Shown here in pieces: positions 1-5,651 of a stretch of DNA of 6,377 nucleotides. Under the pieces are notes generated by a model. It was given only the letters and a program-made list of their open reading frames with translations. It was not told the origin of the DNA and ran no database searches. The position numbers and the translations under genes were made by a program. Source of the DNA: Armatimonadota bacterium (GTDB lineage: Bacteria; Armatimonadota; DTGP01; JAHWJO01). Each line of letters begins with the position of its first letter. Position 1 is the stretch's first letter. The DNA lies in assembly GCA_019348365.1 (NCBI GenBank), contig JAHWJO010000285.1, positions 1 through 6,377 on the forward strand, written 5' to 3'.

Positions 1-509
1 GCATCCAGGCCGAGCGGGAGCTGCTGCGGGAGATCCGCGCCCTGGCGGACAAGGTGATCGACACCTCCGCCATGGCCGCGAAAGACCTTCGCAAGGAGAT
101 CGCGGGGAGCTTCGCCGAGAGCGGCCCCACCGGCCCCATCATTACCGTCCGGTCGTTCGGCTTCAAGCACGGACTCCCTCTCGACGCCGATCTCGTCTTC
201 GACGTGCGCCACCTCATCAACCCGCATTACGTCCCTCACCTCCGCCCGATGGACGGTCGCAACGAAGAGATCGTCACGTACGTGGAAGCCCACCCCGATA
301 CCCTGCCGTTCATCGAGAAGCTGAACGATTTCGTCGGCTTTACGCTTCCGCGCTACATCGCGGAGGGCAAGGCGTACCTCACCGTCTCGGTGGGCTGCAC
401 CGGCGGGCGGCACCGCTCCGTGATGATTGCCGAGCAGCTCGGGCGTTTCCTGGACCACCAAGGCTACCGCGTCCTAATTCAGCACCGGGACCTCGACAAG
501 GGCGGATGA
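1..509 (+). CDS. rapZ: RapZ (YvcJ) nucleotide-binding RNase adapter, 3' part
   Basis: The reading frame is open from base 3, so the gene begins before the window; 168 codons are visible and end in TGA. The family has an N-terminal P-loop NTPase domain (outside the window) and a C-terminal domain that in E. coli binds GlcN6P and the sRNAs GlmY/GlmZ to steer glmS decay. In Gram-positives (YvcJ) it is a nucleotide-hydrolysing protein. Visible here are the end of the NTPase part with the VIDTS motif, then SFGFKHGLPLDADLVFDVR, NPHYVPHLRPMDG and the highly conserved GCTGGRHRSV near the C-terminus, ending HRDLDKGG. The length and order match the last 60 percent of the roughly 285-residue family. It lies 141 bases before yvcK on the same strand, the classic rapZ-yvcK order. 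Whether it still acts on RNA in this organism cannot be told from sequence. Recognition is very secure. Confidence 0.96.
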   Translation, partial: IQAERELLREIRALADKVIDTSAMAAKDLRKEIAGSFAESGPTGPIITVRSFGFKHGLPLDADLVFDVRHLINPHYVPHLRPMDGRNEEIVTYVEAHPDTLPFIEKLNDFVGFTLPRYIAEGKAYLTVSVGCTGGRHRSVMIAEQLGRFLDHQGYRVLIQHRDLDKGG

Positions 510-511
510 GC

Positions 512-648
512 CGATTTTGGATTTGCGATTTTGGATTAGTTTCCTATCCATCGGGTTTGACCGATCAATATCTCAAAAGAGATATCCTGAGGAGCTTCGG
601 AAAATGAACGCACGCAATCTAAAATCCAAAATCCAAAATCCAAAATCG
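512..648. repeat. Intergenic inverted-arm element 1 (AAAATCC heptads)
   Basis: This element starts 2 bases after the rapZ stop and ends 2 bases before the yvcK ATG. The right arm (623-648) contains three perfect AAAATCC heptads (621-641) and a variant AAAATCG (642-648). The left arm (512-537) is its reverse complement at 24 of 26 positions. The outermost 11 bases, CGATTTTGGAT and ATCCAAAATCG, are perfectly inverted. The core holds a 7-bp hairpin with an AAAA loop (568-574/579-585) and a 5-bp hairpin (550-554/561-565). In a rapZ-yvcK transcript the arms could pair into a 26-bp stem ending just before the yvcK start. Similar short tandem heptads are known between genes in cyanobacteria and other GC-rich bacteria (STRR-type repeats). 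How this one arose is not visible, and no target duplication is seen. Confidence 0.8.
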
Positions 649-654
649 TTATGA
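604..654 (+). other. Possible 16-codon leader ORF coupled to yvcK
   Basis: An ATG at 604 lies 9 bases after GAGGAG (589-594), the best ribosome-binding site anywhere upstream of yvcK. The frame gives MNARNLKSKIQNPKSL and stops at TGA 652-654, which overlaps the yvcK ATG at 651 as ATGA and abuts a second ATG at 654. Most of the peptide is simply the translated heptad repeat, so the product itself probably has no function. Its value may be to bring ribosomes to the yvcK start, which has no Shine-Dalgarno of its own. The alternative is a chance ORF left when the repeat landed between an original ribosome-binding site and the gene. Not claimed as a proven gene. Confidence 0.3.
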
Positions 655-1949
655 TGCAGCGTTACCTCGACTTCTTCAAATGGCTCTACCCCGGCATGCG
701 CGTGAAGCGCTGGCTGGTGGTCGTACTGTTCGGGGCGCTGCTCACCTCCACCGGGCTTTTCCTCGCTCTCAGCTTCGCCATCCTTGACCTGTTGAACTGG
801 CTGGGCCGGATCGTCTTCTACGGCACGGCGCAGATCCTCCCCAAGATCTCCCTCATCGCGGGCCTGATCACCATGCTGATCGGGTACGTCTGCATCTTCA
901 TCGGCATCCGACAGCTCGTCCGCAGCGTCACCAGCGTCGTCGCCCCCGACCCCAACCGCCGCCTCGCAGACCTCGTCTACCGGCGGCGGTTCCTCGCCCA
1001 GGGCGAGCGGATCGTCGTCATCGGCGGGGGGACCGGACTCGCCACCATGCTGCGGGGCCTGAAAGAGTACACCTCGAACATCACTGCCGTCGTTACCGTG
1101 ACAGATGAGGGGGGGAGCTCCGGGCGGCTCGTGCGGGAGTTCGGCGTGCTGCCGCCGGGCGACGTGCGGAACTGCCTCACCGCCCTCGCCGATGAAGAGG
1201 TCCTGATGTCCCGGCTGTTAGACTACCGGTTCGACACCGGCCAGAGCGACCTGCACGGGCACAGCCTGGGCAACCTCCTGCTGGCGGCGATGACCCGCCT
1301 CTCCGGCAACTTCGATCTCGCGATTCGGGAGACGAGCCGGGTCCTCGCCATTCGCGGGACCGTGCTGCCCTCCACCCTCGACCATGTGCGATTGCGGGCC
1401 GAGTTCGTGGACGGCTCGTGCGCGGAGGGGGAGCTCGACATCGTGGAGCAGGGGAAGAATCAGCCGGTCATGCACCTGTCGCTCGTCCCGGCGTACGCGA
1501 AGGCGTTGCCGGAGGTGCTGGAAGCGATCCGGAAGGCGGCGGTGGTGGTGATCGGGCCGGGGAGCCTGTACACGAGCGTGTTGCCGAACCTGCTGCTGCC
1601 GGAGGTACGGGAAGCGCTGGAACAGACGAAGGCGCGGAAGGTGTACGTCTGCAATGTGATGACCCAGCCGGGGGAGACGGACGGCTTTTCCGCGTCCGAT
1701 CACATCCGGGCGCTGATCGAGCACGCGGGGCCGCACGTCCTCGACACGGTGCTGGTGAACCAGCAGATCCCGTCGGAAGAGGTGCTGAAACGGTACGCGG
1801 GGAGCGGCTCCGATTGGGTCCGCCCGGACGTGGAGAAGATCCGGCAGATGGGGTATCGCGCCATCCGGGGCAACTTCATGAACGAAGGCGACGTGGTGCG
1901 CCACGATTCCGCCGCCCTTGCCCACGCGCTTCTCTACCTGCTCCGATAA
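651..1949 (+). CDS. yvcK: YvcK/GlmR (CofD-like) UDP-GlcNAc-binding regulator with N-terminal membrane anchor
   Basis: This 432-residue protein belongs to the YvcK family (gluconeogenesis factor, GlmR), related in fold to CofD. In Bacillus and Listeria it binds UDP-GlcNAc and supports peptidoglycan precursor supply, partly through GlmS, and is needed on gluconeogenic carbon. Two hydrophobic helices lie at about residues 21-47 and 64-90, followed by the soluble domain. That domain has the nucleotide-binding GGGTG (125-129), TDEGGSSGRL (151-160), PPGDVRNCLTALA (168-180), HSLGNLLLAA (204-213), IGPGSLYTSVLPN (301-313) and CNVMTQPGETDGFSASDH (334-351). These are all hallmark motifs. Typical YvcK is about 320 residues and lacks the helices, so the extra 110 residues are a membrane anchor seen only in some lineages. 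The start is ATG 651 (or ATG 654); neither has a Shine-Dalgarno, and a small ORF ends on top of it. The usual next gene, whiA, is absent: alr follows convergently. Confidence 0.95.
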   Translation: MMQRYLDFFKWLYPGMRVKRWLVVVLFGALLTSTGLFLALSFAILDLLNWLGRIVFYGTAQILPKISLIAGLITMLIGYVCIFIGIRQLVRSVTSVVAPDPNRRLADLVYRRRFLAQGERIVVIGGGTGLATMLRGLKEYTSNITAVVTVTDEGGSSGRLVREFGVLPPGDVRNCLTALADEEVLMSRLLDYRFDTGQSDLHGHSLGNLLLAAMTRLSGNFDLAIRETSRVLAIRGTVLPSTLDHVRLRAEFVDGSCAEGELDIVEQGKNQPVMHLSLVPAYAKALPEVLEAIRKAAVVVIGPGSLYTSVLPNLLLPEVREALEQTKARKVYVCNVMTQPGETDGFSASDHIRALIEHAGPHVLDTVLVNQQIPSEEVLKRYAGSGSDWVRPDVEKIRQMGYRAIRGNFMNEGDVVRHDSAALAHALLYLLR

Positions 1950-1959
1950 CTTGTAAAGG

Positions 1960-2126
1960 CTGTTGAATAATGCAGAAGTGTGTGGGTGTGTGGGTGGAGC
2001 AGTCGCAACAGTTTGCGTTTATTGGGAGGAGTCGTGTGAGACATTCAGTAGAACCCCACCAACTCACCCACGCACCAATTCACCCACGCACCCCCACACT
2101 GTGCAGGTAATACCCGTATTTAACAG
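1960..2126. repeat. Intergenic inverted-arm element 2 between convergent yvcK and alr
   Basis: It begins 11 bases after the yvcK stop. The outer arms CTGTTGAATA (1960-1969) and TATTTAACAG (2117-2126) are inverted with one G/T difference, which would still pair in RNA. Inside these, TGCA (1971-1974) and TGCA (2102-2105) lead into G/T-rich and C/A-rich arms. The left arm has two GTGTGGGT octads (1980-1995). The right arm has two copies of TCACCCACGCACC with a 16-base period (2064-2076, 2080-2092) followed by CCCCCACACTG. The core has a 5-bp hairpin, CGCAA/TTGCG (2004-2017). No classical stem plus T-run terminator is seen. Because both genes read into it, the large imperfect stem could end transcripts from both sides; that is inference. 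Confidence 0.65.
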
Positions 2127-2152
2127 ATAACTCAACGGGCGAGGCATCGGCG

Positions 2153-3256
2153 TTACGAGTGGTAGACGCGCGGCAATCGAATGCTAAGGCCCGCCAGAAT
2201 ATCATGGGTATTCGTAGCCGCCGCCGCTGCAACATCATCGACGGTCTGCCGACGCTCCCCCTGGCTCCCCACCAGCATCACTTCGTCCCCGAGGGACGCG
2301 CCGGGAATCTCCGTCAGGTCCACGGTGAACTGGTCCATGCTCACGCGGCCCACCACCGGAACCCCCTCCCCCCGGACCAGGACTCTCCCCCGGTTCGAGA
2401 GCGCGCGTGGCCAGCCGTCCGCGTAGCCGAGCGGAACGACCCCCAGGATCGAATCGCGGGAGAGCCGGGCGGTGATCCCGTATCCGACGAACGAGCCGGC
2501 GGGGACCCGCTTCACCTGCACGAGCCGGGTCTTCCACTGCAAGGCGGGGATCAGTTCCGGCTTTTCATCGGGGAGCGGGGGGCAGCCGTAAGTGAGGAGT
2601 CCCGCGCGAACGAGGTTGAAGCGCGTCTCCCGCGATGCCTGGATCGCCCCGCTGTTCGCGGCATGACGAAACGGGGGAGTAAAGCCACGCTCGTCCAGTT
2701 CCTCCAGCACCCTTTGAAATCCGGCGTTCTGTTCGGCGAGAAAGTCCGGGTCTTCATCGGATGTGGCGAAGTGGGTGCAGATCCCTTCGAGCCGCACCCC
2801 CGGCGCTTCGAGAATCCGCTGCGCGAGGGCGACCGCTTCCGCCGGGTTCGCGCCGACCCGGCACATCCCCGTGTCCACCTTCAGGTGTAGGCCGATCTCT
2901 CTCCCCTGCGCCGCCGCCACATCCGACAGCGCCGTGATCGCTTCGGCGCAGGAGACGACCTGCGACACCCCCGCCGCCATAATTTCAGAGGCGCACTCCG
3001 GCAGCGGCGCGCCGAGGATCAGGACGGGCGCGGTGACACCGTTCTCCCGTAGCTCCAAAGCCTCATCGAGAATCGCAACGCCAAGATGGGAGGCGCCGCC
3101 CCGGAGCGCCGCCATAGCGCAGGGGAGGAGGCCATGACCGTACGCGTTCGCCTTCACCACCGCGAGCGCCGACGTACGCGGGCCGACGTGACGGCGGATG
3201 CGCCGCACATTCTCTGTGATCGCGTTCAGGTCGATTTCCAGCCAGGCAGGTCTCAT
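2153..3256 (-). CDS. alr: Alanine racemase (PLP-dependent, D-alanine synthesis)
   Basis: This 367-residue protein interconverts L- and D-alanine in the cytoplasm for peptidoglycan. It shows the fold-type III barrel with the PLP lysine K35 in AVVKANAYGHG, HLKVDTGMCRVG (K126 and R133 match the carbamylated lysine and R136 of the Geobacillus enzyme), H162, HAANSG (197-203), R217 in NLVRAGLLTYG, and the catalytic tyrosine Y259 in FVGYGITARL. LGYADGWPR (276-284) and RVSMDQF (304-310) follow. Both catalytic bases, K35 and Y259, are present, so it should be active. Length is normal. The ATG start is firm because RPAWLEIDL is the family's usual N-terminus. No Shine-Dalgarno is present: the bases before ATG are the C-rich strand of a heptad repeat. 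It lies downstream of the ABC-F gene on the same strand, separated by 317 bases of repeat element, and converges with yvcK. Whether it is the only alr of the genome cannot be seen. Confidence 0.97.
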   Translation of the reverse strand: MRPAWLEIDLNAITENVRRIRRHVGPRTSALAVVKANAYGHGLLPCAMAALRGGASHLGVAILDEALELRENGVTAPVLILGAPLPECASEIMAAGVSQVVSCAEAITALSDVAAAQGREIGLHLKVDTGMCRVGANPAEAVALAQRILEAPGVRLEGICTHFATSDEDPDFLAEQNAGFQRVLEELDERGFTPPFRHAANSGAIQASRETRFNLVRAGLLTYGCPPLPDEKPELIPALQWKTRLVQVKRVPAGSFVGYGITARLSRDSILGVVPLGYADGWPRALSNRGRVLVRGEGVPVVGRVSMDQFTVDLTEIPGASLGDEVMLVGSQGERRQTVDDVAAAAATNTHDILAGLSIRLPRVYHS

Positions 3257-3257
3257 T

Positions 3258-3313
3258 GTAGGGAGTAGGGAGTAGGGAGTAGGGAGTAGGGAGTAGGGAG
3301 TAGGGAGTAGGGG
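3258..3313. repeat. Tandem heptad array, 8 copies of GTAGGGA
   Basis: There are seven perfect copies of GTAGGGA (3258-3306) and a last variant GTAGGGG (3307-3313). The array begins one base from the alr ATG. The + strand carries eight GGG runs spaced by four bases, a canonical G-quadruplex pattern; the alr coding strand is the C-rich complement. The inverted right arm has only about two copies (3551-3569), so the array has probably expanded on the alr side by slippage. Confidence 0.95.
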
Positions 3314-3514
3314 ACCTCACCCCCGACCCCTCTCCGTGTCGGAGTGGGGAGCCGGAGCAGTGATATGATCTCTATGGATTTCTATGGATCTGAGGCGGGA
3401 AACATCTGCATTACGATTCGGCAGGGGTTCAATACCCTTCAACAGGGCAGTCAAGCAGGGAGAATCAGCAGGATCGAGCCGCTTCCTCCGAAGAGAAGAG
3501 TCATGCATCCGGCT

Positions 3515-3537
3515 CCCCTCTCCGTATCGGAGAGGGG
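3515..3537. repeat. REP-like hairpin (perfect 10-bp stem)
   Basis: CCCCTCTCCG (3515-3524) and CGGAGAGGGG (3528-3537) form a perfect 10-bp stem with a three-base loop. The matching hairpin in the opposite arm (3327-3349) has one T/T mismatch and a different loop. Adjacent GGGGGTGAGGTCCCC-type sequence is repeated inverted at 3311-3325. Differences falling in the loop and single stem positions look like decay from one common palindromic unit. For the ABC-F mRNA this stem lies about 35-60 bases after the stop codon and may stabilise the 3' end. Confidence 0.75.
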
Positions 3538-3573
3538 CCGGGGGTGAGGTCCCCTACTCCCTACTCCCTGAAG

Positions 3574-5448
3574 TCAGGCGGCGACGATCTCCGCGAGCTG
3601 CTCCCACTCTTCGTAGAGGATTTGCAGGCGGAGGTTCGAGGATTCGTACTCGTCGGAGAGGGATTTGGCGGTGTCGCCGTCGGCGTAGGTATCGGGGTCG
3701 GCGAGGAGGGCGGCCAGCTCTTTCAACCGCTCCTCCAGCGGACCGATCTCCCGCTCGACCTGCTTCAGCCGCTTTTCGGGATGGGGGGCTCTGGAGGACT
3801 TGGGAGGCGCGACTTTCGCCGTCGGAGATTTGACAGCAACGGTTGGAGCCGTTGTCCCACGGGTGCGGCGGCGGTACTCTTCCCAGGTTTCGTTGTAGAC
3901 CTTCGCCTCGCCGCCCTTGATCTCCAGGATGCGGGTCGCCACGCCTTGCAGGAGGTAACGGTCGTGGGAGGCGAAGATCACCGTGCCGGGGTAGGCGGCT
4001 AGCGCGTTTTCGAGGGCCTGACGGCACCAGAGATCGAGGTGGTTCGTCGGTTCGTCCAGCAGGAGGAGGTTGGGCTGCGACGCGAGGAGGCGGGACAGCA
4101 GGAGGCGGTTCCGCTCCCCGCCGGAGAGCGCGCCCACGAGCTTGAACACGTCCTCGCCCCGGAAGAGGAACTGCGCGAGGAGGTCGCGGGCTTCGGCGAC
4201 CTTCAGGGGAGAGTTCGCCATCAGCTCTTCGAGGACGGGGTTCGACTCGTCCAGCTCTTCAGCCTGCTGGCTCAGGGTCCCGATCCGCACGTTGTGGCCG
4301 AGGTAGACGTTCCCGCCGTCGAAGCTCTCCTCTTCCATCAGGCAGCGGAGGAAGGTGGATTTCCCCGCCCCGTTCGGTCCGACGACGCCCAGCCGGTCCC
4401 CCCGTTCGACGTAGAGCTTCAGGTTTTTGAACAGCTGGAGATCGCCGTACCGCTTGCTCACCCCGTCGAGGGTGAGGACTTCCCGCCCGCTCGCGTGCGC
4501 GGGCTTGAACTTGAACTTTATTTGATCCGGCGAATCGGGCCGCTCGATCCGCTCCATCCGGTCGAGGCGGTTCTGGCGGCTCTTCGACATGGTGGCGCGG
4601 TTGCCCTCGCGGTACTTGTCGATGTACAGCTGGAGCTTTTTGATCTCCTCCTGCTGCCGCTCGTAAGCCTCCAGCTGCTGCTCCTCGTTCGCGGCTTTCT
4701 GCTTCGCGTAGGCGGAGTAGTTCCCCTTGTAGCTCACGGCCTTCCCGCCGGACATGTCCACGATATGGTCCGCCACGCGGTCGAGGAAGGCGCGGTCGTG
4801 GGAGACGACGAGGATGGTGCCGTTCCAGCCGCGCAGGTACTCCTCCAGCCACTCGACGGCTTCGAGGTCGAGGTGGTTCGTCGGCTCGTCGAGCACGAGC
4901 AGGTGCGGCTCCTGAAAGAGCAGCCGCGCGAGGTAGACGCGGGTCTTCTGCCCCCCGCTGAGGACCCCGACCGGCTTGTGCAGGTCCTCCCCGGCAAACC
5001 CCAGGCCCGCGAGGATCGTCTTCGCGCGGGCGTCCGCCTCGTACCCACCGAGCCGGAGGAATTCGTCCTGGGCTGCACCGTATCGTGCCGTCGCCGCTTC
5101 CAATTCCGCCCCGGAAAGGCCGCCCATCCGGGTCTCCCACTCCGCCAGCTCCACTTCCAGCGCGGCCAGCCGGGGACTGCCCGCGAGCGCGGCGGAGAGC
5201 ACGTCCACGCCTTCGAGTTCGGTGACCTCCTGGGGGAGGTGGCCGATCTCGGTGTTCGGGAGCAGGGCGACGACGCCCGAATCCGGCTCCTCCTTTCCGA
5301 CGAGGATACGGACGAGCGTGGACTTGCCGCACCCGTTCGGGCCGACGAGCGCCGCCCGGTCGCCCTCCCCGACGGAGAAGGAGACGCTCCGCAGGATCTC
5401 CTGCGCGCCGAACGATTTACGAATGTTGTGAACGGAAAGCAGCGCCAT
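3574..5448 (-). CDS. ABC-F family ATPase (translation factor / ribosome-associated)
   Basis: This is a 624-residue protein with two ABC ATPase domains and no membrane segment. ABC-F proteins act on the ribosome as translation or antibiotic-protection factors. Domain 1 has Walker A GPNGCGKST (36-44), Q-loop HLPQE near 73, LSGGQ (163-167), Walker B LLVLDEPTNHLD (183-194) and switch SHD (216-218). A charged linker follows (about 235-315, including NRATMSKSRQNRLDRMERIE), the part that enters the E-site. Domain 2 has GPNGAGKST (357-365), LSGGE (441-445), LLLLDEPTNHLD (461-472) and SHD (494-496). A Lys/Pro/Thr-rich spacer leads to a C-terminal coiled coil (about 555-622), as in Uup/YdiF-like members. 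ATG 5446-5448 is chosen because MALLSVHNIRKSFG fits the family; TTG at 5461-5463 would add five residues, and neither has a Shine-Dalgarno. HLDLWCRQALENAL after the second Walker B is slightly unusual. Housekeeping role is more likely than resistance, but this is not provable here. Confidence 0.95.
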   Translation of the reverse strand: MALLSVHNIRKSFGAQEILRSVSFSVGEGDRAALVGPNGCGKSTLVRILVGKEEPDSGVVALLPNTEIGHLPQEVTELEGVDVLSAALAGSPRLAALEVELAEWETRMGGLSGAELEAATARYGAAQDEFLRLGGYEADARAKTILAGLGFAGEDLHKPVGVLSGGQKTRVYLARLLFQEPHLLVLDEPTNHLDLEAVEWLEEYLRGWNGTILVVSHDRAFLDRVADHIVDMSGGKAVSYKGNYSAYAKQKAANEEQQLEAYERQQEEIKKLQLYIDKYREGNRATMSKSRQNRLDRMERIERPDSPDQIKFKFKPAHASGREVLTLDGVSKRYGDLQLFKNLKLYVERGDRLGVVGPNGAGKSTFLRCLMEEESFDGGNVYLGHNVRIGTLSQQAEELDESNPVLEELMANSPLKVAEARDLLAQFLFRGEDVFKLVGALSGGERNRLLLSRLLASQPNLLLLDEPTNHLDLWCRQALENALAAYPGTVIFASHDRYLLQGVATRILEIKGGEAKVYNETWEEYRRRTRGTTAPTVAVKSPTAKVAPPKSSRAPHPEKRLKQVEREIGPLEERLKELAALLADPDTYADGDTAKSLSDEYESSNLRLQILYEEWEQLAEIVAA

Positions 5449-5468
5449 CGGTGTGTCGGACAAAGGAG

Positions 5469-5497
5469 GGGCGGCCCCGCAACGAAAGAGGCCGCCC
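5469..5497 (-). promoter_or_regulatory. GC-rich hairpin in the ABC-F leader
   Basis: GGGCGGCC (5469-5476) and GGCCGCCC (5490-5497) form a perfect 8-bp all-GC stem with a 13-base loop. It lies between the predicted transcription start and the ABC-F ATG, ending 20 bases before the ATG. It is not followed by a T-run, so it is not a complete terminator as seen. Several ABC-F genes are controlled by leader attenuation, but no leader peptide is visible here, so a role in mRNA stability or start accessibility is equally possible. Confidence 0.5.
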
Positions 5498-5515
5498 GAA
5501 GAAAATCGCTATGGA

Positions 5516-5544
5516 ATCGTATCACGGGGGGGAGGTTGCGTCAA
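5516..5544 (-). promoter_or_regulatory. Sigma-70 type promoter for the ABC-F gene
   Basis: On the minus strand TTGACG (5544-5539) is followed after exactly 17 bases by TACGAT (5521-5516). This gives 5 of 6 and 4 of 6 matches to the consensus boxes with ideal spacing. Transcription would start near 5509, about 60 bases before the ATG. The spacer contains a run of seven C. It may also serve alr by read-through past element 3. Confidence 0.6.
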
Positions 5545-5563
5545 ACGGCGTCGCTCCAAAATA

Positions 5564-5583
5564 CCGGCGAATTCATTCGCCGG
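5564..5583. promoter_or_regulatory. Perfect 8-bp inverted repeat, possible operator
   Basis: CCGGCGAA (5564-5571), loop TTCA, TTCGCCGG (5576-5583). The stem is perfect. It lies just upstream of the ABC-F -35 box, where a regulator of either divergent gene could bind, or it could be a stem-loop in a rightward leader. No T-run follows on either strand, so an intrinsic terminator is unlikely. Confidence 0.4.
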
Positions 5584-5637
5584 GCAACCACACCCAACGT
5601 TAGAGTCGCCGGAGAATTGCTTTTTGCACTTCCAGGC

Positions 5638-5651
5638 GCGGTTTTAACCGC
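5638..5651. promoter_or_regulatory. Palindrome GCGGTT-TT-AACCGC
   Basis: A six-base dyad with a two-base centre, AT-rich in the middle and of operator-like size, lies 134 bases before the peptidase ATG. No partner site or known consensus is recognised; it may be chance. Confidence 0.25.

Larger units (their letters stand above)
3258..3569. repeat. Intergenic inverted-arm element 3 (GTAGGGA heptads, 61-bp inverted repeat)
   Basis: This fills the whole gap between the alr start (1 base away) and the ABC-F stop (4 bases away). Inverted arms 3295-3355 and 3509-3569 match at 56 of 61 positions. The differences are one base in the stem, three in the hairpin loop and one beyond. Each arm carries a short REP-like hairpin. 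The core of about 150 bases (3356-3508) has a tandem 10-mer TCTATGGATT/TCTATGGATC (3371-3390) and otherwise no clear signal. No ORF in it looks real: frames that cross it end inside the arms and read nearly the same tail from both sides, as expected for inverted repeats. No convincing alr promoter was found in it. There is no transposase, and no target duplication is visible, so it could be a MITE-like or REP/BIME-like element. Confidence 0.85.

Noticed and set aside
557..585. Possible promoter for yvcK inside element 1 (TTGACC followed by AGATAT)
   Set aside because: The -35-like box has no acceptable -10 partner at the right spacing.
1218..1925. 235-codon open frame on the - strand opposite yvcK
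   Set aside because: Antisense shadow with Arg/His/Pro-rich composition and no family features; yvcK motifs cover the same bases.
2113..2141. Possible intrinsic terminator for yvcK or alr (CCCGT...ACGGG)
   Set aside because: Only a 5-bp stem with a long AT-rich loop and no T-run; too weak to call.
3258..3313. CRISPR-like repeat array
   Set aside because: A 7-base unit with no spacers; a simple tandem repeat.
3063..3320. 85-codon frame beginning MRSPTPYSLLPTPYSLL
   Set aside because: Its N-terminus is only the translated heptad repeat and the rest lies in a wrong frame of alr; such PTPYSLL peptides are typical repeat artefacts.
3423..3439. tRNA T-arm-like stem-loop (AGGGG-TTCAATA-CCCTT)
   Set aside because: No matching acceptor, anticodon or D-arm around it, and the loop's last base is not the usual pyrimidine. 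Chance similarity.
3317..3547. Small ORFs in both directions through element 3 (3317-3508 minus, 3344-3547 plus)
   Set aside because: Both end in nearly the same ERGRG tail because they read the inverted arms; no family resemblance. The minus one has a G-rich stretch before its ATG, but that is the REP-like hairpin.
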